Shown piece after piece: positions 33,962 to 50,395 of a DNA stretch of 64,000 nucleotides (within the stretch, counting starts at the first letter, position 1; every line of letters starts with the position of its first letter). This stretch comes from Megalobrama amblycephala (Eukaryota; Chordata; Actinopteri; Cypriniformes; Xenocyprididae). The notes under the pieces are model-generated. The model did not search any database. It had not been told where the DNA came from and saw nothing but the letters and a program-made list of their open reading frames with translations. Made by a program: the position numbers and the translations under genes. The DNA lies in assembly GCF_018812025.1 (NCBI RefSeq), contig NC_063052.1:12605501-12669500 (forward strand), written 5' to 3'.

Positions 33962-36750
33962 GACCCAAACACAACAAAAAGTTGTGGGTGAGTTTTGGTC
34001 TGCTTCTAGTATAGATCTGGTTTACTTTCGGCAAGCTTTTGGGCCAATCTCGGGCCGTAATTCCATGTGGTATTTGGGCCAAACTCCCAGCCTAAATTCT
34101 GCGGCATACCAATTTGCTATTTGGGTTAGCTTTCAAAAACAAAATACAGACTGTGTCAGGCATTGTGCTATACACCCTTTTTGGCATATTCAACCTCCCT
34201 TGAAGGATTAAACACACTCCCTGACACGCTCACAAACACACCCTCACGAGCCTTTACATGTTAGGGTGTGATGTACTGAGACATATGCACAAATAAACCC
34301 TTTGTTAACACAGTGCTTTAGAAACAGGCTCCAGTGCAGACGTTGCCTGTGTGTGATCAATATGTTCATTCAGAAAGCATCAAAGACTTGCACAGCCACA
34401 TGAAATAAGTCTTCCTCTTTGGCTGTAGCAAATGATGAATGAACAGTGTCGGATCCAACAACTCACAAAAATATAGCTGGCTTGCTTTTATGTCTGAAAA
34501 TAACTTAATAATGTCATCTTGTTTACTAATGCAACCCATTGCCTGATACATTACTCAAGCTTTTATTGCTTTTATTTACTCAAAGTGCATTTTTACAGTT
34601 ATTCTAAGCACCTTTTTGGTCATGCTAAAAGCAGTTTTGAAACAGTTTCTGTTTGCATTATACGTGCCCTTTTTGTCACTTTTCTCATTTCTGCTTGTGA
34701 TTTACACAGCACTGTCCTAAAGAAGACAGCATTTTCCCAGTATTTGGTATCCATATCCCAAACCGCTACAGCCTCAATCCCACAATCCCACAAACCCACG
34801 CACACTTGACCTTGTTCATGTGGGCTGGCAGCTACACCTGGATCCAATTAAATGTCTCTCACATTCCTTGTTATTCCTAACCAAGTCCAGGACTTCATTC
34901 TATTGTGTTTTGCTTTACTAGGACAACGCTGTTCATGTGTCTGGATTGAGTTCAAGTAATCCAGACTAATTCTACACTATTTACAATCTCTAATCTGCAT
35001 ATTTAAATTCATAACACGACAACATTTGGAGCAGAAAGTAATGTTCTCCATTTTAATGACTGACTAATTGTTCTAAATAGTCCTCACACTTAGAGTCTAA
35101 AACGTCTGTCTTGAGCCTCTTGGGTCTGTCTTTTGTGCTTGCCGGTGTATTCCTCTCAATCACTCCTGTATTAAACACTTGTTAGGGATTCCCAAGGCAG
35201 TCTGATTGCCGTTGGCCCATTGTGTTTTTTGCATGAGAATACACTAGTGTGTGTCTCCCATTATTCTTGCCTGAACGTGAAACCCTCTCCCCCATCTGTC
35301 GACCCCCTCAGCGGGCCACCATGCAGCCGGAGGACAAAAGACTGCAGGAAACATTGAGACGTGACAATGGCCCTCAATCAAGGTCAAGCAAGAGAAGTTC
35401 CAGAGTTCAAGCATGATGAATATTACCAGTCATTAGGCTAGTTAACTTGGTCCGACACATCATTCTTACACCTGTCCAATTTCTTACAAAAATTGAGGTG
35501 CATGTGTAAAAACGGTCCGTTTACATGTTATAATGGGAAAAATGGTTTTAAATGTTATGTACATTCAAAAATATATATATGTTAGCCTAATCGTTTGTGT
35601 ATGAGTGCAATGTCTGTGTAAAGCTCTAGTGCTCCATCTAGCGGCAGCTTCCTATAAAGCCACAAGGTACACAAGCAGTCTTAACCAGTCCGAACTGGTT
35701 TCAACCGTGTCCTTTCACTGTCTGCCATCTAGTGGATTTTTATGACATTGTTGTTCAGGGTTTATCCAGTTTGCCTCATGCAATGCATGATAAAACGTTT
35801 CAAGTTGTCCAAAATAATGTATTAAAACCTACAAACTAAAATATACTTTTAATCCACAAATACGATTTGGGTCATTCTGAGCAGACTTTTTGTTGCATTT
35901 TACACACCTCTCCACTTTGCTAAGGCATTTCCTGTTTCCTGCCTGTTGTTTTTAAATGTGTCCCAACATTTCAAATTCTGGGTTTCCCATGAGTATATGT
36001 TCGCAAACGAAAAAAGGGGATATTTTAATTAAAAGACATTAGAGCATGGATGTAATCCCCAAGGATTTGTTGGTGGGGGTCGGGGGATTGTTGAATCTGA
36101 TTTGTATTTTAAAAAAACAAATACTTTGAGAGAAAATATATTATATATATGATATCAGTTGATATACATCTTATCTATTAACCTGATACATTAGATTTAC
36201 CATCTGCTGTGTTAAAAAAAATAATAATAAAATAAAATAAAAAAAGAATTCCGGGAAAAAATACTGCAAAAATAATAAAAATGCCTGAGGTATTAAAAAA
36301 TGTAAGAGCAAAAATATATTAGTTAGACAAAGATGCAATCATTAAGCTAAAAAGTGCACCTTAAAATGTAATTATCTTATAAATTAATGCATAAAAAGCA
36401 CATTTCTCATACTATTTGAGACATGCTCGTATCTCTTGAGACAGACAAACAAACAAATAGGTAGTCTATCCTAATGACTGTTTTATACAAAAGATTATTC
36501 ACTTCTTCTCTGGCAGCCTAGATAAATCAGCTTAGGAGATCAGTTGTGGTGTCCATTCCATTTCAGGGTCAGTGTGCCATGCAGCCCTAGTGGTCACCTT
36601 GGGGTATTGCACTAATGAACATTGCTGAAAGCATTCATTTTACATCAGAGCTTATTTCCGTCTTATAGGTGTTTTTAAGCTTATTTTAAAATAAAGATAT
36701 TTTTGAAGGAAAATTTATTGATTTTTTTAGTAACTTATTACAATATGCTT
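33962..36750. other. Intergenic, no gene established
   Basis: No repeat termini were recognised in most of this stretch. 36100-36350 is AT-rich low-complexity. A 31-codon frame with an ideal start context lies at 35321-35416. CA14 or APH1A exons, expected from human gene order, were not recognised. Confidence 0.4.
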
Positions 36751-37079
36751 GCTTGTACTCTACTGCGACCTATGACTGCGACCAATGGGCCTTTGTGAGT
36801 CCTCTGGTGAAGCGATCAGCCGCACGTTACATGGGACAGATGGCGTGGCGCGCGTGCAGCCTTCAAGCCACCATGACTGTCTGGGTTTATGGTCAGCCAT
36901 TTTGTAGAATTATTGTATGGAAGACACTCAAAGTATTACGAGTTTAATCTGTGCTTAAACACTTTTTTATTTGTATGTGAGGAAAATAAATTACTTATGT
37001 GTTAGTGTTCACTTTAGGCTATTTAAAAGACACAATTTTAACCTGGTCTCCAAATTGATTTCGAATAATTACTGGAAGT

Positions 37080-37488
37080 ATTTATTTTAAAGGACACGGA
37101 CATCGCTTCCAGGCGCCAATGAGAACAAAGAATGGGCGGATTAACAGTTTGAAAGCTTCATACTGACGTTCTGACCGTCCCGTCTAAAATCTACTGCGCG
37201 CGTATTTCCAACCAATCACGTACGTCTACAAAGACCGATTATGTTGATAAGCGTGATCCGTTTGAGTGACAGGCTGCTCCGCCACTCACAGGTTCAAAAA
37301 TAACAACGATCCAATCAGAGCGCAGTGAGGGCGGGATCTCAGAAAGGGGGTTGGGTGCGAGGTATCATGGAGGATCAGTTAGAGAACGGCAGCCATTGAA
37401 GATAGCCGAGCCGTTGGTCCGCGCTCCGGAGTTTCTGACAATTTTTTTTCTTTAAGCGGTCTAACCCAGTGCAGCAAACACCAACAAA
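37080..37488 (+). promoter_or_regulatory. anp32e: anp32e promoter region (CpG-rich, CCAAT and GC boxes)
   Basis: The 400 bases before the anp32e start are richer in CpG than the surroundings. They carry inverted and direct CCAAT boxes (ACCAATCACG near 37211, TCCAATCAGA near 37309) and a GC box (GAGGGCGGGA near 37328). No TATA box is obvious, as expected for a broadly expressed gene. CpG density continues into intron 1 to about 38520. The transcription start is not determined. Confidence 0.6.
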
Positions 37489-42081
<4,593 letters not shown>

Positions 42082-43674
42082 CCCTTTGTTTGACTTCTTA
42101 GAAACAATATCCAAGCTGTAGATCAACCCTGAAAAAGACCGTGATCTTGCAGATTGTTTTTCTCTTTGTAAACCATAGATAAATCACTGTAGAGGCTAAG
42201 TGTTTTCTTTTATAAATACATTATATATTACACTATATAAAAAGGGGTTTATTGACAATTCATTTATAGCCATTCCAAGTTAATTCCCAACATGTAAATT
42301 GGGGTGGGCGCGGGTTTGAGTTTTCCCGATTGTAAATAAGCTGTTGGACGGCCCGTTCGAGACAGCGCTAGGCTTTCACCACTGAGAGGAGATGGCAAAT
42401 CCACAAACTCCAGCTCCCCAAGACCTCTGTGAGGAGGCAGAGTGTTTCCTGCTCCTCATCTACCTCTCCAGGTCTCATTCTCAGCCCACCACAGAGCAGC
42501 AAGCCAATCATCTCCAACCGTGAACCCTTTTGTTCTTGGATCAACCAATCGCTGCCAAGGATCTTGTGTCACACTCTTTATATGGGATGGTCTCCACTTG
42601 ATTAAGCTTTTCTGGTAGATCAGGCTCATGTAGGCAGACCAGATGGTATGTGATCTCGTGAATTTTAAAGTGTGATGTATGTAATGTGAGGTAAATTGAG
42701 CAAAGATCGGGAGTCGAGCTGTAGGTTGGCAAATTGAATTTTAATCTCCAAGTAGTTTTTTAATAAAGAGTTCAATTATGTGAGCAGTTTGCCCTTTCTC
42801 ACGTTTTATGCAGAAGTCACCTATTTTTGACATCTTAGACGATAAAATCGAGATTTGTTTGTTCTTAAGAGAAATGCCATTGCTGGAAATTTCTCATGTT
42901 CAGGTTTAACAGCTTTGTTGGATTAAACAGTACCCTAGAGTACCTTTCTACCTTTGTCTTGCTGTGGAAACAGGTTAGTTTCTACCTTTTGTTGAGGTAT
43001 TTTACAGAGTAATACCTTTAATCTGATGTTCGTATGGCAATATGTATATAGTATCTGTTTCAACAGGTTTTATTTTCCTTTTCTTTTTTTAATTAATCTG
43101 TTTGGTCAGTTGTTTTAATACAAATCACGTCAAAGGACTTACATACACGCAGGTCACCTGTTTAAATTTCAAGTACTTGGTTGTTGTGTGAGTGTTGTAT
43201 TTGGGGTTTTATGGGCTATAAACCTCTCTAAAAAGGATTTTAGTTGTTGGATTTTGATGTTTTGTTTTAATGGGTTTAGAGTGTTTTGTGTCTCTTTTAT
43301 TTTTTAAGTTTGCAAGCTCCTTTGTCCAATTATGAGCTCCTCTTGAGTTAGTTGTAATGAATGAGTGACTTGTCCTTTTGATTATTAAAATGGCATAACT
43401 CCATGGGATGTTATGTTCAAAGATGGACTTTTGTCTGCTAAAGATTTCTGTAATTTGATTACAAAATTTTGGATTTTCTCAAAATGAGAGCCGTCTGGAA
43501 GCCTCGTACATGGGTGCGAAAGCACTGTTTTTAATGTCTCCAAAGTTGATGATAGGAAAATGTGTCCTGATAAAAATGGCAGTGATGTTTCAATCATTTT
43601 TAGATGAATTTGAAAGATTTATAAAAACCCTTTCAATGAATGCAGCCTGATGTAAGTTTGATGTGGAAAATAAA
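42082..43674 (+). other. anp32e: anp32e 3' untranslated region and candidate poly(A) signals
   Basis: AATAAA occurs at 42762-42767 (about 690 bases past the stop) and again at 43669-43674, each followed by T/G-rich sequence. Alternative polyadenylation is plausible. No coding frame is supported in this stretch. Confidence 0.5.
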
Positions 43675-43789
43675 GGAAAAACCTTTCACCATAATGTCCT
43701 TGTGGTTTAGAAAATGTTTTAATTTTGTGTTCTACAAAGAGAAAAAAATACCAGCAATGCAGACTAGGTCGATTAAATAAAGGACTTTT

Positions 43790-45220
43790 AATATAATTAC
43801 ACAAATCCTAGCTCAAGTTGACAACTTTATTTAGCTTGAGGCACGAGCTCCACAAACCTAGAAACAGCCTGCGAACTTCAATTTTATACTACACTGCCAT
43901 CTGCAAAGCCTTGTACTTGGACCATTTATCATTTATGAGTTACACAAACTTTAAGCAGCAGAGCATAGAAGAAAAGGGGTGTGTCATGTGATCAACAGAC
44001 AGAGTTACCAGGAGCTTCATCAATTAATCAGGAGCGAAGCATTCTCCATCCAGCCAATAGAAGTACACCTGCATCACTGGAAGGGTGGAGTCACTGTGAT
44101 GCTCATTAATTATTCATAGATTTGACAAGTGAGTGTTTCACTATAGGTGATTATTAGTAATAAGAAATATTAAAATGAAATTCAATGATACAGGAATATC
44201 AAAGCATATTTATATTGCATGCAACTTACAATTAATTTATGTTCATTTAAATCAATAGCAGTGAATGCAATGATCTTCTATTTCATTGGTTACTGTCTGA
44301 GAAAGAAAAAAAAAACTATTTAATTTGAGACCAGAATGTTACATGAACTTTCAAACCTGTCAGTATGGATAATATCACACATCAAACTTCTACAAAGTTT
44401 TTTAATTTTATTAAGAAATTAAAAGATGTTTGGTCCATGATTCATCTCTTGTTTAAGAATTCATTCACAGAAGATTATTTATTTTTCCACATTATTTTCT
44501 CATTCTCTTTTATTGTGTTGCATTCTTTATCATCTGCTCTTCTCTGGAGAAAGACTTAGTTTACACCTAGCTGAAATTAACTCTATTAAATGTTTGTTTA
44601 CCCAGAAATGTGTTCTCATGACACTTTTTAAATGTTATACATTTACACAACTTATTAATTGTATTTTGTGTTGGTCAAAACAATGGTTTTGGTTTCATTA
44701 ATTGTATCATGTTTCATAACTGTGAAAAGCCAATAATAGCCTGTTTAATGGCATGTTGACAATTTGCCCAATATTATATGTCAAAATGTCACATAAAGTG
44801 TCACTGTGTTCAATGAATGGTATTTTTATTATTCTGAACTGACATCCAAACATGCATTGTAACATGGCTGTTAGACCACTTGAGGGAGCTAATTTACTAG
44901 TAATACATGTTTTATCTCAGGCACAAAATCATCCCCACATTACCATCACGTCCCAATAGCTCAGGAGGCTTTAAGAAGCTTCAACCATGTTAATATATTC
45001 CTGTGAACATAGTTCAAGACTATAGATAAAGCTAAGGAAAGGTCAGTTAACAAAATCTTTGTATTTTAGTTTTTTTCTTTCAATTTCAAGAGCAACCCAC
45101 GTTTGTTTCATGACTGTAGAGTCTGTTTGTGATGTAGTGTATTTATAGACACCACACGAAAAGAGTATTTCAACACAGAATGCTTCAGCTGTGCTCATGT
45201 ACATTACAGCTTAGATGAAA

Positions 45221-45258
<38 letters not shown>

Positions 45259-45842
45259 GGCCTAAAGCTCATCCATGTACAGTCTGCCTCAACCCCCACA
45301 GCAGCTGATGAGCTGCAGCCGTCCAATCAGAAAACCCGAGCCTCTGTAAGCCTTATATGGAGTCAATGCAGTGAATAACCAAGATTGGTGAGCAGTTATG
45401 AAGAGTAGCCATTTAGCTTTTGTTGTGACACAAAATCTTCATTGCTCTGAGGGGGAACTTTTATATTACCAATGCTTTATATATGCCTTACACCCACAAA
45501 GCCACAAAATCCCTAGGAGGCCCGAGGTGAGTGAATGAAAAGATGAGTGACGTGCAAATACATTAGGCCTACACACTCAACCAACAGAAATTTGAATCCT
45601 CTAATCTGTACTTTGAGAAGTAGCCTACATTTATGGAAAACCGCTGTAATCTGAGGCAGACTTTGATTTGTAAAATTTGTTTTTCCATACGTCAACAGAG
45701 AAAAGTCTGTCGTTTTAACAGTTTAGATCCAGTTATGGCGTTTTGCCAAATTAAAAAAATTATTAAGTCAAAAGTTTTGTTTGTTTGTTTTTAAATGAAC
45801 ATACAAGGATCAATCGTTCACAATAAGATCTATAACATGCAT
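43790..45842. other. Intergenic, no gene seen
   Basis: AT-rich with short fortuitous frames. Contains a (CA)n run at 45222-45257. No repeat termini were recognised. Confidence 0.45.
45222..45257. repeat. (CA)n microsatellite
   Basis: About 18 uninterrupted CA dinucleotides. Confidence 0.97.
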
Positions 45843-46841
45843 TTAAAGGGTTAGTTCACCCAAAAATGAAAATGACGTCTTTTATTACTCACCCTCATGT
45901 CATTCCACACCTGTAATCCGTTCATCTTAGGAACTCAAATTAAGATATTTTTGATAAAATCCGTTTTTGATAATAACTTTTTGTGCACAAAAAAAAAAAG
46001 ACTTTATTCAACATTATCTAGTGATGGGCGATTTCAAAATACTGCTTCATTAAGCTTCGAAGCTCTACGAATCTTTTTCAACGAATCTTTGTTACGTCAT
46101 AAGCGTTACGAAATTTCAATAGTTCACGTGACTTTGTCAGTTTAGGTGCATCCCAATTCGCATGCACTATTCTATGACATTTTTAAGTATAAATAGTGCA
46201 AGTAGTGCGTTCACACTGAAAATTTCAAAAAACACTTTAAATACCCGGATGATGCACTAAATTAATGGAAAAAACGTGTGGAATGTTGGACACTTCGTGC
46301 ACTCAGCTGTCGCAGTTTTAATTATGTAGCGGAGGGGGAGGGGGGATCAGACTCCGTTGTTAAATGACAAAATAACCTTATACAATTCACGCACTACATG
46401 GATGAGTACATAGTGCATAAGTGCATAGTGTATAGTGCGTTGTTTGGGACGCAACTTTTGATACGTGCACCGAACCATGATTTGAAACAAAAGATTCGCA
46501 AAGCTTCATGAAGCAGTGTTTTGAAATTGCCCATCACTAGATATTGTTGAATAAAGTCGCTATTTACTTTTTTTTGGCACACAAAAAATATTCTCGTTGC
46601 TTTATAATATTAAGGTTGAACCACTGTAGTCACATGAACTGTTTTAAATATGTTTTTAGTACCTTTGTGGGCATTGAAAAGAGGAAATGATCTTGCTGGC
46701 AATGCAGGCCTCACTGAGCCATCGGATTTTATCAAAAATATCTTAATTTGTGTTCCGAAGATGAACGAAGGTCTTATGGGTGTGGAACGACATGAGGGTG
46801 AGTAATAAATGACTTAATTTTTGGGTGAACTAACCCTTTAA
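45843..46841. mobile_element. TTAA-flanked MITE with two further nested palindromes
   Basis: TTAA then AGGGTTAGTTCACCCAAAAA; right end TTTTTGGGTGAACTAACCCT then TTAA. Inside it, 46019-46543 is a second palindrome (TAGTGATGGGCGATTTCAAA and its complement). Inside that, about 46147-46455 is a third (TGCATCCCAATTCGCATGCA and GTTTGGGACGC). Confidence 0.85.
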
Positions 46842-46870
46842 GTAAATGAGGAACATGCTAAATCGATGAC

Positions 46871-47679
46871 TTAAAGGATTAGTCCACTTTTAAATACACT
46901 TTTCCTAATAAATGTACTCACCCCCATGTCATACAAGATGTTCATGTCTTTCTTTCGTCAGTCGAAAAGAATGAAGGTTTTTGAGGAAAACATTCCAGGA
47001 TTATTCTCCTTACAGTGGATTTCAATGGCTACCAACAGATTGAAGGTTAAAATTACAGTTTCAGTGCAGCTTCAAGGGCTTTAAACGATACCAGATGAGT
47101 AATAAGGGTCTTATCTAGCAAATCGATCGGTCATTTTCGAAAAAAAATACAACCGTTTATGCTTTATAAACAAAATATCGCCTTGAACGTACTTTCCGCT
47201 TCCGCATTCTTCATAACGCTTACGCTGAATGTTCTACGCCTTCCCTATTCTACTTACGGAACGAACGCGGCGCCAGTTTCGTTTTTTTCCGTAACTTGAA
47301 TAGGGAAGGCGTAGGACATTCAGCGTAAGCGTTATGAAGAATGCGGAAGCGGAAAGTACGTTCAAGGCGATATTTTGTTTATAAAGCATAAACGGTTGTA
47401 TTTTTTTTTCGAAAATGACCGATTGTTTCGCTAGATAAGACCCTTATTTCTCATCTGGTATCGTTTAAAGCCCTTGAAGCTGCACTGAAACTGTAATTTT
47501 GACCTTCAACCTGTTGGTAGCCATTGAAATCCACTGTAAGGAGAATAATCCTGGAATGTTTTCCTCAAAAACCTTCATTTCTTTTCGACTGACGAAAGAA
47601 AGACATGAACATCTTGGATGACATGGGGGTGAGTAAATTTATCAGGAAAAGTGTATTTAAAAGTGGACTAATCCTTTAA
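46871..47679. mobile_element. Foldback MITE, TTAA-flanked (copy 3), near-perfect palindrome
   Basis: TTAA then AGGATTAGTCCACTTTTAAA; right end AGTGGACTAATCCT then TTAA. The two arms of about 385 bp match almost base for base up to a short centre near 47255-47300. It is the best-preserved copy of the family, and only 29 bases separate it from the preceding element. Confidence 0.92.
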
Positions 47680-47688
47680 AGATCCACA

Positions 47689-47819
47689 TCAATGTGGATC
47701 AGTCTCCATAAATTCATCAAGTAACCATTCAGAAACATCCTGTTGCATTCTTGTCACTGCTTCTTGAGTCTCCGGTTCGAACATATAAGGCTGAACAAAG
47801 CTACTGAGAGTTTCTGACA
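47689..47819 (-). pseudogene. Relic of a P2X7-like (PYMFEP motif) exon
   Basis: A minus-strand frame starting MSETLSSFVQPYMFEPETQE and continuing to WLLDEFMETDPH, then a stop next to the TTAA element. The PYxFEP motif near the N-terminus resembles the many fish proteins related to the P2X7 C-terminal (ballast) domain. The cysteine-rich remainder of that domain is absent. Upstream (47880-47945) is GGGAGCAGCAGCTCATTTGC, a common fish repeat, so it may have moved with a transposon. Family assignment is from memory and tentative. Confidence 0.35.
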
Positions 47820-47944
47820 TTTTCAGTGCATGAGATTGTCCTGTTTTGTTGTTGCCAGTAGGCCGGAGCATGAGCTCTTGAAGCTCCGCCCTTTTCTTGA
47901 AAGGGGCCTGGGAGCAGCAGCTCATTTGCATTTAAAGCTGACAG

Positions 47945-48125
47945 AATAATAAAACTCGCTCACCTAAACTGTCCTTTCTTTTTCTCACATTTGTAGGGTT
48001 AAAAAGCCCTATTCATTCTAGTGAATCGGTTCATGGTAAAAGGTCTCTTTTACGCTGGAAATCTGATTTATTATAGTGAATCGGTTCATTCTGAGGGTTC
48101 TTGTGAATGAACAGATTTTTTTTTT
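47945..48125. repeat. Interspersed repeat, copy A
   Basis: Contains CTCACCTAAACTGTCCTTTC, CTCACATTTGTAGGG and AGTGAATCGGTTCAT motifs. It matches 49905-50135 in the same orientation. Confidence 0.6.
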
Positions 48126-48689
48126 TTTTTTTAATTGCGACTCAAGTCCATGTACAATGCTTTCGACTCGGTTATATCAGTTGAGGGGGTTTGCTGTATT
48201 TAGTGTAAATGTACCTGTTCAAGATTGATAGTGATGCACTCACATTTTGCCAAACAAAAATACAATTATTAAACCACTGAATAGTTTTAGTATATTTTTG
48301 TATATCGACATTTTATATACAGAAATTTGAGGGTGATCTATACTTTGGAGAATTACTTTTATGGCATATTTTTAGTGAAAACTATGTGTAATGTGAGGCA
48401 GACAGATTAGTAAAACAGGTTTTGATCTGATTTTTCAAAATCTGACTAGATGTTAAGCAAGGTAACTTGATAAGCATGCTTATATACCTAAATATTACTT
48501 AAATTGATTTGGTCATGAAATACTTTGGCCCAGTTGTCCCAGAAAAATGCAGGTAACCGTAAACAGCTGTGTTACCCTGTCATCAAACCCCATAGGTCAT
48601 CTGTAGACTGATCAATCGATCATTATTTCATCAAAATCATGGGGCTTAAGTCATTTTCATTGATTTAGCAAACTGCCACCACTTGAATG

Positions 48690-49480
48690 GTGGTCATAGA
48701 GAGAGAAACTGAGCGGATATGAAGACACTGAACTACAGGAAGTATATTCATTAACACATGATCACTAATTTAGGGTCTTTACAAAGCTATAATCATCAGT
48801 ACAGTGTGCTTCATGAATTAAACATGAGAGGGCACACAGCACCAGCTGTTTTGAACCCACGGTTCGAGTGATCAGAAGCACAGCCTGCAATTATTGCTGA
48901 ATCTCCTTTACTTTTTATCTAGAGAGAAGTGTTTAAGAGGATGTGAATTATTAAAGGGGATGTACAGCACAAACGTTGTTCATTAATGCAAAATAAGATA
49001 AAAGCCAACTAGAAATTGAAATATTCAATTGCATGTTTGATCAAGGTATAAAGAGACCAGTATCCTGAAAAGAGTAACTTTTGCGTTAACCCCTCAGAGT
49101 TGATTGTCCGAGTGTTTACATGCGGCGTGGCTCATCCTTTAAATATGCAAAACCCAGCATCTCTCTAAAAGCTCTCTGTTGTCATGTTATTTTTATAAGT
49201 GGCCATGTGCAATGTGCGCTGGTCTGAAAGAAATGACACATTAGGTTTGGGCCTTTGCTCTCCCAGAGCGCTATATAGAGTGTTTGTGTTTTATCATGTG
49301 GTATTAGTAAAACTGCATGTATTTTTAGCTCTGTTGCTAGCATCCGCACAATGCTCACACTGGGGAAAATCCTCTCTCAAAAGGAGGAAGCAATGTTATT
49401 GTTGAAAGGTGGAAACAGAGATGTAATTTGGAACTGGAAATAAAACCGGTGTCCGAGACGTATATTTTTAGCAGACTGAA
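48690..49480. other. Non-repetitive intergenic block
   Basis: No termini or coding family were seen. The segment 49120-49400 is more GC-balanced and includes TTTAAATATGCAAAACC (octamer-like). It might be regulatory; support is weak. Confidence 0.2.
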
Positions 49481-49904
49481 AATCTGCTAGGGGTTATTGG
49501 TGCATGCCTGTGCTTGAGAATGTATTCATGTGACATTAGTCATAGTTTTTAAATCACTTTGTGAACAGCAGTGTTGGGGAGTAACTAACTGAAGGTTGCA
49601 AGGCTTTTAGTAGCGTGACATTAGTTCAGTTATATATAAAAAAAAGTGTGATGTAAGACGACCAAACTCTGTCACTGTTTTTAAAGGTGTGATGAAATGG
49701 AAGTAGCAACAGATCTTTTCTTCAGTATTGTGATGGATTGTGAAAGGGATTATCAACAAAGGACTTGGTTTTTTGGCATCTGCTGTTGATTGGATTTTGA
49801 GAAGAATACACCTCTACTATCTTCACTAACATGCAACAAAGGCTTTGTTTAAAAAAGGGGTGGGGTTTCAGCAGTCTAAATGATTGGAGAAGTCGTGCAT
49901 ACAG

Positions 49905-50135
49905 TTCTCACCTAAACTGTCTCTTTTTCCTCACATTTGTAGCACAGAAAATCTGATTTGTTCTAGTGACTCGGCTCATCCTAAACGGTCCTCCCTCTCA
50001 TGTGTAGGCCTAATATTAAAAAATCTGATTCATTCTAGTTCATGCTAAAAGGTTGCGTCTTTCATTTTTAACGTCGGAAAGTCATAGTGAATCAGATCAT
50101 TCAGACAGTTCATATAAATGAACAGATAAAATAAA
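49905..50135. repeat. Interspersed repeat, copy B
   Basis: CTCACCTAAACTGTCTCTTT with CTCACATTTGTAGCAC, followed by TTCATTCTAGTT-type motifs; diverged relative of 47945-48125. Confidence 0.55.
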
Positions 50136-50324
50136 TTCACGATTCGATTCGATTCTCTGTACAATGCTTTAGTCTGAGGTCCTAAAGGGACATGCAGAGA
50201 AAAAATATGCAATGGTAGGAAAAAATATTTTTAAATGCTTTTGTGTTCTCTTGCAAAATGTTTGCATTCCGTTGAGAAACTTTGCATGCTGATTTTGATG
50301 CTCCCAAACAGACATTCAACTGAC

Positions 50325-50395
50325 TATAAGTAACTTTGCAAGTATGTCATTTTATTTTCCTAACAGTCTACTAATACTCTAAACTCTTAGTAAAT
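50325..50395. mobile_element. MITE left part bordering the minisatellite
   Basis: ACTATAAGTAACTTTGCAAG and CTAACAGTCTACTAATACTC are the left half of the family inserted at 12056-12225 and 14115-14280. The right half is replaced by the tandem array. Confidence 0.65.
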
